A DNA stretch of 33,888 bases from Sulfurovum sp. (GTDB lineage: Bacteria; Campylobacterota; Campylobacteria; Campylobacterales; Sulfurovaceae), in contig JALVGO010000184.1 in NCBI GenBank assembly GCA_027029065.1, forward strand, positions 34,835 through 68,722, read 5' to 3'. Below the pieces are notes generated by a model. That model was not told where the DNA came from. It did not search any database and saw nothing but the letters and a program-made list of their open reading frames with translations. Position 1 is the stretch's first letter; each line of letters begins with the position of its first letter. The position numbers were made by a program, and so were the translations under genes. Shown here piece by piece: positions 1 through 8,067 of the stretch.

Positions 1-166
1 CATTCAGATCATCTGCGATCTTTCTGAAACAGGCAAGCTCTTTATGCTCTGTACGCTGTCCGTAGTTAAAGTGCACGGCAATGATCTCATACCCCTCCTG
101 CTGTGCTATAGCGGCACTGAGCGCACTATCCATGCCTCCGGAAATGATACAAACGGCTTTTTTCAT
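1..166 (-). CDS. queC: 7-cyano-7-deazaguanine synthase QueC, N-terminal part (cut by window edge)
   Basis: Only the first 55 codons are present; the gene runs off the left edge. The N-terminus ([16 protein letters not shown]) carries the SGGMDS PP-loop of ATP pyrophosphatases, followed by the [13 protein letters not shown] segment typical of QueC. In the known pathway QueC converts 7-carboxy-7-deazaguanine to preQ0 in the cytoplasm, on the way to queuosine in tRNA. The start is the ATG at 164-166. The gene diverges from ybeY across about 225 bp in which I see no further gene. The identification rests on the PP-loop and neighbouring residues, since the zinc-binding C-terminus is not visible. 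Confidence 0.88.
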   Translation of the reverse strand, partial: MKKAVCIISGGMDSALSAAIAQQEGYEIIAVHFNYGQRTEHKELACFRKIADDLN

Positions 167-361
167 ATATCTGCTCCCTTTACCCCAAATCCCGAAATAG
201 GATTCTTTGAATTTGTGTTATGCTCGTATTTACGGGGTTTGCAAAAAATTTGAGTCGTACCCGTAGGTTCGGCGATGATTTTATGTGAAGCCCGTGAATG
301 CGATGATGATACAAAGTCATGCATTTCTATTTCGAGATTTGGGTTTACGCTTATAGCGTGC

Positions 362-391
362 ATTTTACCAAGAATTGGGTAAAATAGCCGC
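362..391 (+). promoter_or_regulatory. ybeY promoter with dyad over the -10
   Basis: A TAAAAT box at 380-385 ends six bases before the ybeY ATG at 392. It forms the right arm of an inverted repeat, ATTTTACC (362-369) and GGTAAAAT (378-385). No Shine-Dalgarno fits between the box and the ATG, so the transcript would be leaderless or nearly so. The dyad could be an operator; that is inference. Confidence 0.4.
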
Positions 392-823
392 ATGTTAATC
401 GATTTAGTAAATGAAACAGACCTCCTTGTAGATACAGACCTGCTCCAAAAGATTGCAGAAGACCTTACACAGCGCCAGATAGAACTCATCATTACCGACA
501 ATGAGAGCATCAGAGCGCTCAATGCACACCACCGGCAAAAAGACAGCGCTACCGATGTGTTGAGCTTTCCTCTCGGTGACACGCCGCATGCTCCGCTTGG
601 CGCTATTGTCATCTCCAAAGATTTTGTCATACAGAAAGCAAAAGAGCTCGGACACAGCAACCAGGAAGAGCTTACACTGCTCTTTATCCACGGTCTTCTG
701 CACCTTCTGGGGTTTGATCATGAGACCGACAATGGCGAGATGCGCCGTAAAGAGGAGGTGATCATCGATGCATGGAAACTTCCCAAAAGCCTGATTGTAC
801 GTACAGAAGGAGATGAAGCATGA
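392..823 (+). CDS. ybeY: Endoribonuclease YbeY (rRNA maturation factor)
   Basis: This 143-residue protein has the YbeY/UPF0054 metal site HGLLHLLGFDH near residues 108-118, in which three histidines bind zinc. The preceding DVLSFPLGD segment is also characteristic. YbeY is a single-strand endoribonuclease acting in the cytoplasm on 16S rRNA 3' end maturation and 70S quality control. Its length matches the family (about 140-155). The start at 392 lies six bases after a -10-like box with no Shine-Dalgarno. Its stop overlaps the antiporter start by ATGA, so the two genes are probably translated together. Confidence 0.95.
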   Translation: MLIDLVNETDLLVDTDLLQKIAEDLTQRQIELIITDNESIRALNAHHRQKDSATDVLSFPLGDTPHAPLGAIVISKDFVIQKAKELGHSNQEELTLLFIHGLLHLLGFDHETDNGEMRRKEEVIIDAWKLPKSLIVRTEGDEA

Positions 824-1752
824 GTTTTCTGATCTTTGTGATCGCGATGGGCGTACTCATATGGGGTGCGGATGTACTGATTGTGCAGAGTGAGAAGATA
901 GCCCTGAAGTTCAACATCCCCGAGTTTATTATCGGTGCGACGCTGATCGCTCTGGGAACCTCCCTGCCGGAGATGGCAGCAAGTGTTGCAGCCAGCATCG
1001 GAGACAAACCCGAGATAGCCATTGCCAACGTGATTGGAAGCAACATTCTCAACATCACACTGGTACTTGCCTCTGTCTTTCTCATCGCATGCAATATTGC
1101 ACCTGACAGAGACTTCTTCGCCAAAGACAGTACCTGGGCACTGATGCCGGTTTTTGTCTTCATCCTGATGGTACTTGACGGTATCATCTCCCGTTTCGAT
1201 GCGGCACTGCTGCTGCTGCTGATGGGAGCCTACCTGCTCTTTTTGCTTCAGGATGCCAAAAATATCCCAGAAGAGGATCTCGATGAGATAGATATGGCAC
1301 ACTTTAGCTGGGCAACAACCATTGCCATGCTCTTTGTCGGACTTGTGCTGGTGATCATCGGTGCCCACTTTACAGTAGAGAGTGCTTCAGACATTGCCAA
1401 AAGTTTTGGTATCTCCCAATGGGTCATCGGTATCATTATGGTCTCTCTGGGAACCTCCCTGCCTGAACTGGTCGTCAGTATCACAGCCGCACTCAAAGGC
1501 AAGGTCGATATGGCAATAGGCAATATCATCGGATCGAACATGGCAAATACAACTGTCGTACTTGGTGCAGCAGCACTGGTAAAGCCGATGCCGTTTATAC
1601 CGACAAACTACCTTTTTGACATTACCACTATGATCATTGCCACCGTACTACTGGTCTTTTTAACCGCAAACAAACTCTACACCAAATCGGCAGGTATCAG
1701 CCTTATCATCATTTTGGGACTTTTCCTGCAAAATACGCTTGCGCACATTTAA
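820..1752 (+). CDS. Calcium/sodium antiporter of the CaCA family (YrbG type)
   Basis: This 310-residue integral membrane protein has about ten hydrophobic segments. It shows the two inverted alpha-repeats of the Ca2+/cation antiporter superfamily: GATLIALGTSLPEMAASV with GSNILNITLV in the first half, and GIIMVSLGTSLPELVVSI with GSNMANTTVV in the second. The acidic residue of each GTSLPE motif is the ion-binding glutamate in the family. Exchange of Ca2+ for Na+ or H+ across the inner membrane is expected, but the actual ion cannot be read from sequence. It overlaps ybeY by 4 bp and ends 6 bp before the converging mrdA end, with no visible terminator between them. Confidence 0.9.
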   Translation: MSFLIFVIAMGVLIWGADVLIVQSEKIALKFNIPEFIIGATLIALGTSLPEMAASVAASIGDKPEIAIANVIGSNILNITLVLASVFLIACNIAPDRDFFAKDSTWALMPVFVFILMVLDGIISRFDAALLLLLMGAYLLFLLQDAKNIPEEDLDEIDMAHFSWATTIAMLFVGLVLVIIGAHFTVESASDIAKSFGISQWVIGIIMVSLGTSLPELVVSITAALKGKVDMAIGNIIGSNMANTTVVLGAAALVKPMPFIPTNYLFDITTMIIATVLLVFLTANKLYTKSAGISLIIILGLFLQNTLAHI

Positions 1753-1758
1753 AGCGTA

Positions 1759-3564
1759 TCACTCTTTCTGACTCTCTTCCTTAAAATAGTGATGCTCATA
1801 AAGCCAGCGGTAGATATCTGCCGCCATAGGCCCAGAGGTACTTCCCCCATGTCCGCCGTGTTCGACCAGTACCGTAACGACAAACTGCGGGTCCTCATAG
1901 GGCGCGTAGGTGGTGATCCATGCATGGGAACGGTGGTAGTACTCCAGTTGTGACTCTTTGAGACGGTGTATAGTAGACTGGGAAATGGAGGTAACCTGAG
2001 AGGTTCCTGTCTTCCCTGCCACAACCACAGGCAGATCGTGCATCGCACGGTAGGCTGTCCCTTTTTTCGAGTTACAAACATCGTACATCCCCTGACGGAT
2101 CTGCGATATCGCATACGGATTGAAGTCGATCTTTTTGATCACCGGCTTAAGAGGCTTGCCATCAACGGTTTTGGCAATATGCGGTGTGACAAGGTTTCCG
2201 GTTGCGATAAGCGAGGTGTAGCGGGCTACCTGAAGCGGGGTGACCGCATCATACCCCTGCCCGATTGCCGCGATAACAGTTTCCCCCTTGAACCACGGCT
2301 GCTTGAAGCGGCGCATTTTCCATGCTTTATCTGGGATGACACCGTTATACTCACGAGGCAGATCCACACCCGTCTTAATCCCAAGTCCAAATGAGCGCAG
2401 GTTTTTCGCCATCGCATCAATGCCCACTTTCAGACTCTTGTTGTAGAAAAATACGTCGCAACTCTCACGGATCGCTTTTCGGATCGGTACGGTACCATGC
2501 CCATACTTCTTCCAGCAGCGGAACTTGTGTTTGCTCTTTCCTATGGTCATGTAGCCTTTGCAGTACTCGGAGTGTTCCAAAATACCCGGAATTGCTTTGT
2601 CAAATGCAAGCGCCATTCCCATTTTGATGGAAGATCCCGGAGGGTAGGTACCGTGCGTGATCTTGTTGGTAAAGGGGTGGTCAAGATCTTCCTGAAGCGC
2701 TCTCCAATCCTTGAAACTGATACCGCCGACAAAAAGATTCGGATCGTACGCAGGATAGCTTACCGCCGCAACGACCTCTCCCGTTGTACGCATCACAATG
2801 GCAACACCTGTCTCTTTCATCTTTGCAAAGTACTCATAGATCATCTGCTGAAGCGCAATATCGATATTAAGTGTCAGATTCTTATTGTCCTTTGGCGGAA
2901 CCTTCTCTATAACTTTGATCGCCTTGTTGGTTGCTGTCACCTTGTTGATGACATACCCCAGTTCCCCTTGAAGTACTTTGTTGTAGTAGCGTTCAAGTCC
3001 GCTTTTTCCTACCTTTCCGACAATATCAACCACCTCGTCCTTAGCATTCTCTTTTTTGTTCGAACGTCCGGTATAGCCGATAACATGGGCTACATATTTG
3101 CCGTAGGGATAGTAGCGTTTTGTCTCCGCTTCAATGCGTATCTCGGGAAGCTGACTCAGTTTCGGGTAGGCTTTCATCATGTCTGCATAGGGAATAAAAT
3201 CGACAACTTTGATGAACTTGTGGTTATAGGGTGAGTTCTGCTTTTTGTACACTTTGTAGAGTACCGTCAGATTCAGATCGGGAAAGTTTTCCGACAATGC
3301 ATCTGCTACTGCTTTAAGGCGTGGATTATCCTCTTTCAGGTGCGGCATAACGGAGATAGAAAATCCGATCTGATTCATTGCAAGCAGATTGCCGTTGACG
3401 TCGGTGATCTCTCCTCTTACAGGTTTAAGGAACTCTTTGCGTTCAATATTCTCTTTGGCAAGCTCCTCATAGTAGTAGTTCGATTTGATACTGATATGGT
3501 ACAGACGTGCGATCATACCTGCCCATATCAAAATAAATACAAAAATGATGAACTGGTATCTCAC
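1759..3564 (-). CDS. mrdA: Penicillin-binding protein 2 (peptidoglycan transpeptidase)
   Basis: The 601-residue protein has an N-terminal membrane anchor (residues 1-20), a PBP dimerisation region and a transpeptidase domain. The active site is complete: SSIK with the nucleophile at Ser311, the SCD motif of the second box in ESCDVFFYN, and KTGTSQ near residue 515. In this class it cross-links peptidoglycan during lateral wall elongation with RodA and MreC, in the periplasm. It starts with GTG, and its GTGA overlaps the stop of the upstream membrane protein gene. It is the last gene of the long minus-strand operon, which also carries two wall-cleaving enzymes (MltD, RlpA). Confidence 0.95.
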   Translation of the reverse strand: MRYQFIIFVFILIWAGMIARLYHISIKSNYYYEELAKENIERKEFLKPVRGEITDVNGNLLAMNQIGFSISVMPHLKEDNPRLKAVADALSENFPDLNLTVLYKVYKKQNSPYNHKFIKVVDFIPYADMMKAYPKLSQLPEIRIEAETKRYYPYGKYVAHVIGYTGRSNKKENAKDEVVDIVGKVGKSGLERYYNKVLQGELGYVINKVTATNKAIKVIEKVPPKDNKNLTLNIDIALQQMIYEYFAKMKETGVAIVMRTTGEVVAAVSYPAYDPNLFVGGISFKDWRALQEDLDHPFTNKITHGTYPPGSSIKMGMALAFDKAIPGILEHSEYCKGYMTIGKSKHKFRCWKKYGHGTVPIRKAIRESCDVFFYNKSLKVGIDAMAKNLRSFGLGIKTGVDLPREYNGVIPDKAWKMRRFKQPWFKGETVIAAIGQGYDAVTPLQVARYTSLIATGNLVTPHIAKTVDGKPLKPVIKKIDFNPYAISQIRQGMYDVCNSKKGTAYRAMHDLPVVVAGKTGTSQVTSISQSTIHRLKESQLEYYHRSHAWITTYAPYEDPQFVVTVLVEHGGHGGSTSGPMAADIYRWLYEHHYFKEESQKE

Positions 3565-4028
3565 AGCAGCACCGCCACAAGCAAATCCACAACAAGTGGA
3601 TAGAGAAGAATATCATCCAGTACAATATTCTCCGTGCCAAAGACAAAATCATAGGCAAGCAGAGAACCGAGATAGACAATATCGATCATAAATACAGTCA
3701 AGAACGGTGTACAGACATGGCATTTTCTAAAATACAGAAAGCGTGGATAGAAAAAAAGATAGACAACAAGAATAGCAATAGAGGTCATAAAAAACGGCAA
3801 AGAGAGATTGACATCCATGTTAACCAGATAGAGCAAAGAGACCAGAATGTAGGAGATTTTGCCCTGTTCAATGCCAAGAATCAGTATATATCCCATAATG
3901 CCGATAAACAGCGGCAAAAAGACATAGATCGATATCAGCATCGGATAGAAGACGACAAAAAGCACCACCAGCATCCACATCAGCAGTCTGTGCAGGTAGC
4001 GGTTCGATCTGTTCATCTTTACGGTCAC
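3561..4028 (-). CDS. Small integral membrane protein, MreD-like
   Basis: The 155 residues are mostly hydrophobic, with about five predicted membrane helices and few charged loops. No enzymatic motif is visible. Its size, topology and position directly before mrdA fit MreD, the rod-complex membrane protein, but similarity cannot be established by eye. The start is a GTG overlapping the acetyltransferase stop as GTGA; an ATG four codons later is an alternative. It overlaps mrdA by another GTGA, so tight translational coupling with PBP2 is likely. A different small inner-membrane protein remains possible. Confidence 0.6.
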   Translation of the reverse strand: MTVKMNRSNRYLHRLLMWMLVVLFVVFYPMLISIYVFLPLFIGIMGYILILGIEQGKISYILVSLLYLVNMDVNLSLPFFMTSIAILVVYLFFYPRFLYFRKCHVCTPFLTVFMIDIVYLGSLLAYDFVFGTENIVLDDILLYPLVVDLLVAVLL

Positions 4029-4486
4029 ACCTTGTAGACCAGTGCCACTTCGTTACAGACCGGGAAGTGGATGCACTTGATGCAGTCAGCCCATATTTTG
4101 TGTTCGGGAATCCCCTCTTTCTCAATCTCTACAAACCCGAGCTTTTTGAAAAAATCGGGCAGATAGGTCAGTACCAGTACATCCTCTTTGACACCGAGCA
4201 TGCGTGCCTCTTCAAGCGTAAATTCCACCATCCGCCTGCCAATCGCTCTGCCACGGTACGCTTCATCAACGATCAGACTTCGTATCTCTGCAAGACGCGG
4301 AGAGTGGATATGCAGTGCGGTATAGCCCACCAGCTTCTCACCCTCTTTGGCAAGCACATAGGAGCGGATATTGGTTGCCACCTCATCCTCGCTTCTGTCA
4401 AGTATCGTACCATCCTTGACCTTCTCTGCTACCAATGCCTGCATCGCAGGGATATCACCCAGTTTTGCCTTGACAAGTTCAATCAC
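4025..4486 (-). CDS. GNAT acetyltransferase, short ArgA-like N-acetylglutamate synthase
   Basis: This 153-residue single-domain GNAT protein has the acetyl-CoA pyrophosphate-binding loop RGRAIGRRMV near residues 79-88. A cysteine-bearing tail, KIWADCIKCIHFPVCNEVAL, is typical of the short ArgA-like synthases that lack the amino-acid kinase domain. These make N-acetylglutamate, the first step of arginine biosynthesis, in the cytoplasm. The specific substrate is inferred. It starts with GTG overlapping the engB stop (GTGA) and itself overlaps the next gene by GTGA. No other arginine gene is in the operon, so the grouping is not by pathway. Confidence 0.72.
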   Translation of the reverse strand: MIELVKAKLGDIPAMQALVAEKVKDGTILDRSEDEVATNIRSYVLAKEGEKLVGYTALHIHSPRLAEIRSLIVDEAYRGRAIGRRMVEFTLEEARMLGVKEDVLVLTYLPDFFKKLGFVEIEKEGIPEHKIWADCIKCIHFPVCNEVALVYKV

Positions 4487-5121
4487 GCTTTTGTATCCTC
4501 TTTTGGCTTTTGGTCAAAGTCGATCCCGAAGATGGTTGAGAGGATCTCTTTGTGTACCCGTTCAAAACCGCTCTTTTTCAGGTTGGAGACTGTGATCGAA
4601 CCGGGAAATTCCCGTTTGAGTTTGTTTCGCTCTTTCTGGTTGAGCTTGTCGATTTTGGTAAAAACGGTCAGGTATCTCTGGTCGGGTCGGATAAACTCGG
4701 AGATATACGCCTGCACATCATCATCAATCTTTGCATGGGGGTGTCGTGCATCACGCAGATGGATAAAAAGACGGATCGATGTTCTGTGCATAATAAACTC
4801 TACCAGATTCTTCTGCCATACCTCTTTGAGAGACTTGGATACTTTTGCATAGCCAAAACCGGGCAGATCGACAAAACGTACAGGATAGCTTTGATCCTCA
4901 TGCAGATAGCGTGTTTCAAAAAAGTTGATCAGCTGTGTCTTTCCCGGAGTTGCAGAGCTTTTGGCAAGGTTCTTTCGCTGTGTCAAGCCGTTGAGTGTAG
5001 AGCTTTTCCCTACATTGGAACGTCCAAGAAAAACCACTTCACTCATATCTTCTGGCAGCGAATCGGCAATACTCTGCGCCGACTTGATGAACGATGCTTC
5101 TACGATGCGCGGACTACTCAC
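4483..5121 (-). CDS. engB: Ribosome biogenesis GTPase EngB (YsxC/YihA)
   Basis: This small GTPase has GRSNVGKSS (G1), TPGKTQ (G2 region), DLPGFGYAK (G3) and TKIDKL (G4). EngB proteins bind GTP and assist late assembly of the large ribosomal subunit in the cytoplasm. I place the start at the GTG at 5119-5121, eight bases after GGAG, giving 212 residues. An upstream TTG at 5139 would add six residues and overlap lptA by 26 bp. With the GTG start the overlap with lptA is 8 bp. The following gene starts within the engB stop. Confidence 0.93.
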   Translation of the reverse strand: MSSPRIVEASFIKSAQSIADSLPEDMSEVVFLGRSNVGKSSTLNGLTQRKNLAKSSATPGKTQLINFFETRYLHEDQSYPVRFVDLPGFGYAKVSKSLKEVWQKNLVEFIMHRTSIRLFIHLRDARHPHAKIDDDVQAYISEFIRPDQRYLTVFTKIDKLNQKERNKLKREFPGSITVSNLKKSGFERVHKEILSTIFGIDFDQKPKEDTKA

Positions 5122-5581
5122 CTTTTTTCTCCATATCAAATATAAACTTCACCGGTTTTTTGCTGTTGCCTTTAACATTGGCATCTCCAGTTACTGTATT
5201 GAGCACGATCTCATCACCGTTGACATGACGCTTGTTGACAAGATCATCTATCACCGCTTTGCCGGTCAGGATATACTCCGACTTTTTCGGAAAGTAGGTC
5301 ACTTTATCCGCTTTCCCTTTGTAGAGTGCCTCTTTTTGGTGAAGCTCAAATGTCACTTTTCCTTTTGCAACATACTTTTTTGTCTCATTATTCTCATCAA
5401 AATAGATAATGATCTCATTGCCGTGTATCCAGTCTTGAAGCTGGGTCACTTTTGCATTGCCGATAAAGTGTATCTCTTTCTTCTTATCAATGGCTTTCAT
5501 CCTGTCAGAGGTAATCTGTACTTTCTCTCCCCAAAGCGATACAGCAAGCAGCATCAGCAGAATGATTTTGTTATATCTCAC
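5114..5581 (-). CDS. lptA: LPS transport periplasmic protein LptA
   Basis: The 155-residue protein has a cleavable signal peptide (about residues 1-18, ending near SLWG). One OstA/LptA beta-jellyroll domain follows, with the alternating pattern of the family: VQITSDRMKAIDKKKEIHF, then GNAKVTQ, then KGKADKVTYF. LptA forms the periplasmic bridge that carries LPS from the inner-membrane LptBFGC complex to LptD in the outer membrane. It starts with GTG preceded by an AAGGA-type site, 4 bp after lptC, its functional partner. The order kdsC-lptC-lptA is seen in many Gram-negative genomes and supports the call. Confidence 0.9.
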   Translation of the reverse strand: MRYNKIILLMLLAVSLWGEKVQITSDRMKAIDKKKEIHFIGNAKVTQLQDWIHGNEIIIYFDENNETKKYVAKGKVTFELHQKEALYKGKADKVTYFPKKSEYILTGKAVIDDLVNKRHVNGDEIVLNTVTGDANVKGNSKKPVKFIFDMEKKGE

Positions 5582-5585
5582 GCCT

Positions 5586-6158
5586 TTATCCTTTTTTCAA
5601 TTTTTTCAGTTTTGCGAGTGCATCTTCACACCGGTAGGTCATTATGTCACTCTTTTTAGTATAAAATACAGCATTGACGGAAGTGGCATACGCCTCTTTT
5701 TGTTCCATGTGGTATTCAAGACTCTTCCCTTCCAGAACATCACGATCCATACAGGCAACAAATGGTGCTGTCACATAGAGTATCTGCGATGTCTGATCAT
5801 AGTTGGCATGCTCGGTATAGTAGTCATGTCCCGGTTTTTGGTGTACCGTCACATTCCCATCCAGATAGATACGTTTACCGCGATAGAAACCGCTGTCGGC
5901 AAGCAGAAGCTTGATATTCTCATTGTGATAACGTACATTATCCATATGCAGCACACCGCCAATACGCACACCGTGTGTCGCAAACGCCACACCTTCGCGC
6001 TTTTGTGTCGTCACTTCGGTAAATGTCGTATTGGTAAACTCAAGCTCTTTAAGCTGTTTAACACTGCCGACAGACTGCTCACGCAACTTGGTTGTCATGG
6101 TAACATAGGATGTTACCGCAATCAGTATAACAAGCAAAAGTTCAAGTTTCATTCCCAT
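5586..6158 (-). CDS. lptC: LPS export protein LptC
   Basis: The 190-residue protein has a single N-terminal membrane anchor (about residues 4-22) and a periplasmic LptC beta-jellyroll region. That region includes ELEFTNTTFTEVT, GKRIYLDGNVTVHQ and YYTEHANYDQTSQILYV. LptC receives LPS from the LptBFG transporter and passes it to LptA. Sequence conservation in this family is low, so position between kdsC and lptA carries much of the weight. It overlaps kdsC by 10 bp. A second ATG two codons downstream (6150-6152) is an equally possible start. Confidence 0.85.
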   Translation of the reverse strand: MGMKLELLLVILIAVTSYVTMTTKLREQSVGSVKQLKELEFTNTTFTEVTTQKREGVAFATHGVRIGGVLHMDNVRYHNENIKLLLADSGFYRGKRIYLDGNVTVHQKPGHDYYTEHANYDQTSQILYVTAPFVACMDRDVLEGKSLEYHMEQKEAYATSVNAVFYTKKSDIMTYRCEDALAKLKKLKKG

Positions 6159-6646
6159 AGCGCCAGATACTTCTCTTCCATTCCCTCTTTTTTGATCAGA
6201 TACTCGATCATCTCCCGCACTGCACCCTCACCGCCTTTTTTTGTCAAAACGACATCGGCGATCCGGTCTACATAGCTGCTGGCATCTCTGGGAACAAATG
6301 AGAGTGCAGCACTTTTTAGCATCGAAAGGTCATTGAGATCATCCCCTATCGCGGCAACATTCTCCATCTTGATATCGAGTTTCAACAGAAGCTTTTCAAG
6401 TACCTCTTTTTTATTCTCAACACCCTGATAGAAGTGCTCTATGCGTAGTTCCTGTGCCCGTCTTGCAACGATTTTGGAACTTCTTCCCGTAATGATAGCC
6501 ACCTGCCTGCCAAGCTTTCTCCAGCTTGCGATGGCAAGACCGTCTTTGACATTGAATGATTTGATCTCATCTCCATTCTCACTGTAGGTAATGTGGCTGT
6601 CGGTCATGGTACCGTCCACATCGAGTACGATCAGTTCAATGCTCAT
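6149..6646 (-). CDS. kdsC: 3-deoxy-D-manno-octulosonate 8-phosphate phosphatase KdsC
   Basis: This 165-residue C0-type HAD phosphatase has motif I LDVDGTMTDS (nucleophile Asp9), motif II ITGRSS, the conserved lysine in NKKEVLEKLL and motif III GDDLNDLSML. KdsC hydrolyses Kdo-8-phosphate to Kdo, needed for the LPS inner core. The length is normal for the family. The ATG overlaps the hisB stop by ATGA, and the 3' end overlaps lptC. This puts Kdo synthesis and LPS export under one transcript. Confidence 0.94.
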   Translation of the reverse strand: MSIELIVLDVDGTMTDSHITYSENGDEIKSFNVKDGLAIASWRKLGRQVAIITGRSSKIVARRAQELRIEHFYQGVENKKEVLEKLLLKLDIKMENVAAIGDDLNDLSMLKSAALSFVPRDASSYVDRIADVVLTKKGGEGAVREMIEYLIKKEGMEEKYLALWE

Positions 6647-7215
6647 AACACACCTTTGGTACTCGGGATACCGGCATTTTCATTATATGCTACAGCACGG
6701 CGCATGGAAACAGCCAGTGCTTTGAATGCCGCTTCGATGATGTGGTGTTTGTTCTTGCCGCGGTTGTAGATCAGGTGCAGTGTCAGTGGCAGGTTGAACG
6801 CAAACGCCCTGAAAAACTCTTCGACAAGCTCTACATCGAAATTGCCGACCTTGCCGCCAATAGGCAGTTCAAAGACCAGAAAGCCGCGGTTGGAGAGGTC
6901 TATATCACACGTAACACTCGCTTCATCCATCACCACAGTCGCATTTCCGAAACGTTCGATATTTTTCACAGGGTAGACCGCTTCTCTGAATGCCTGTGCA
7001 ATGACAATACCTACATCCTCCACTGTATGGTGGTCATCGATGTGGGTATCACCTTTGCAGCTTACCTCAAGATCGATATGGGCATGTTTGGTAAATGCTT
7101 CAAGCATATGGTCAAAAAACCCTACGCCGGTATCGATCTTCGCTTTTCCCTTGCCGTACAACGCCAGTTTGACGCTTATTTGTGTCTCTTTCGTCTCTCT
7201 TGTCACTTCGATCAT
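6643..7215 (-). CDS. hisB: Imidazoleglycerol-phosphate dehydratase HisB
   Basis: This 190-residue monofunctional enzyme has the paired metal-binding motifs GFFDHMLEAFTKHA and DDHHTVEDVGI and, in the second repeat, KNKHHIIEAAFKALA. It carries out the seventh step of histidine biosynthesis in the cytoplasm. There is no fused histidinol-phosphatase domain of the enterobacterial kind. It is the only histidine gene here and lies between rlpA (16 bp upstream) and kdsC (4-bp overlap), so histidine genes appear scattered in this genome. Confidence 0.96.
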   Translation of the reverse strand: MIEVTRETKETQISVKLALYGKGKAKIDTGVGFFDHMLEAFTKHAHIDLEVSCKGDTHIDDHHTVEDVGIVIAQAFREAVYPVKNIERFGNATVVMDEASVTCDIDLSNRGFLVFELPIGGKVGNFDVELVEEFFRAFAFNLPLTLHLIYNRGKNKHHIIEAAFKALAVSMRRAVAYNENAGIPSTKGVL

Positions 7216-7231
7216 AGCTATCCTTCACAAA

Positions 7232-8020
7232 TTAATTACGGACAATCGGTCCGTTCAGTCCCTTACAGGCTCTGAAATCACGTGCTGCCGCTTCCGAAAC
7301 GAAGCCCATCAACCATACACGATAGAGCTTTTTGCCTTCACTTTCTGTCTTTTTGACAACAACACGGAGCTTTTTCTTCCCACCAAAGATTTTTCCATAC
7401 TCCTGCTGTGTGGCTTTCGCACCGGCATAATGGGTAAAGGCACCAAGCTGAATGCCAAAATCGTTCAGTTTCATGCGTTTTTGTGTCTTCGTTGCTTTCT
7501 GATGCGCAATTTTTGCTGCCGGTTCCACCTTGCCTGCAAAGCCAACCACTTCAAGACGCACCTTTGCAATACCCGTTTTGTCCAGTCCCAACGCCTTGCC
7601 GGCTGCATAGCTGCAGTCGATGATGCGCCCTTTGACAAACGGTCCCCTGTCATTAATGCGCACAACGGTGCTTTTTCCATTTTGCAGGTTGGTTACTTTT
7701 ACCATCGTATCCATTGGCCATATTTTATGTGCAGCTGTTTTCTTGTACATATTGTACCGTTCACCGTTGCTGGTCAGCTTCCCGTGAAAATTCGGTCCGT
7801 ACCAACTGGAGATCCCCTCCATGGTCTGTCCGACCTTCACATAGGTAGGCTGATAGATGCGTCCGAGTACCGTATAGCAGCGCATTGTTGACTTATGCCG
7901 TGCAGCACTTGTAAACTTTGTCGATTTGTAGTTCACTTTTTTTCCAGAACAGCCGCCAAGCAAGAGAAGCACCGTCAACAGTATCGGGAAAAAGAGAAAG
8001 ATATTTTTTCGTACAGACAT
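7232..8020 (-). CDS. rlpA: RlpA-type septal/lytic transglycosylase lipoprotein with SPOR domain
   Basis: The 262-residue protein starts with a lipoprotein signal peptide and lipobox LLGGC (lipidated Cys24). A double-psi beta-barrel RlpA domain follows (about residues 70-165), including GISSWYGPNFHGKLTSNGE and VRINDRGPFVKGRIID. A C-terminal SPOR domain (about residues 190-262) begins near FGIQLGAF. RlpA enzymes cleave glycan strands lacking stem peptides, and SPOR domains bind such denuded glycan at the division site. The protein is expected at the outer membrane facing the periplasm. It lies 47 bp after mltD, another glycan-cleaving enzyme. Confidence 0.93.
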   Translation of the reverse strand: MSVRKNIFLFFPILLTVLLLLGGCSGKKVNYKSTKFTSAARHKSTMRCYTVLGRIYQPTYVKVGQTMEGISSWYGPNFHGKLTSNGERYNMYKKTAAHKIWPMDTMVKVTNLQNGKSTVVRINDRGPFVKGRIIDCSYAAGKALGLDKTGIAKVRLEVVGFAGKVEPAAKIAHQKATKTQKRMKLNDFGIQLGAFTHYAGAKATQQEYGKIFGGKKKLRVVVKKTESEGKKLYRVWLMGFVSEAAARDFRACKGLNGPIVRN

Positions 8021-8040
8021 ACAAAACCTTGGCTGGATTT

Positions 8041-8061
8041 AAGTAGATATTATCTCTACTT
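8041..8061 (-). other. Stem-loop in the mltD-rlpA gap
   Basis: Perfect 7-bp arms AAGTAGA and TCTACTT with a 7-base loop lie in the only sizeable gap (47 bp) of the operon. No U-tract follows on the minus strand, so it is not an obvious terminator. It may be an mRNA processing or stability structure. Confidence 0.3.
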
Positions 8062-8067
8062 TTGACT

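Noticed and set aside
167..391. Riboswitch in the queC-ybeY gap (for example preQ1)
   Set aside because: I could not trace the conserved preQ1 loop and pseudoknot tail on either strand, and no other known RNA element was recognised.
163..660. Minus-strand frame opposite the start of ybeY
   Set aside because: It runs through the divergent promoter region and antisense to ybeY. Its residues are biased and show no family features.
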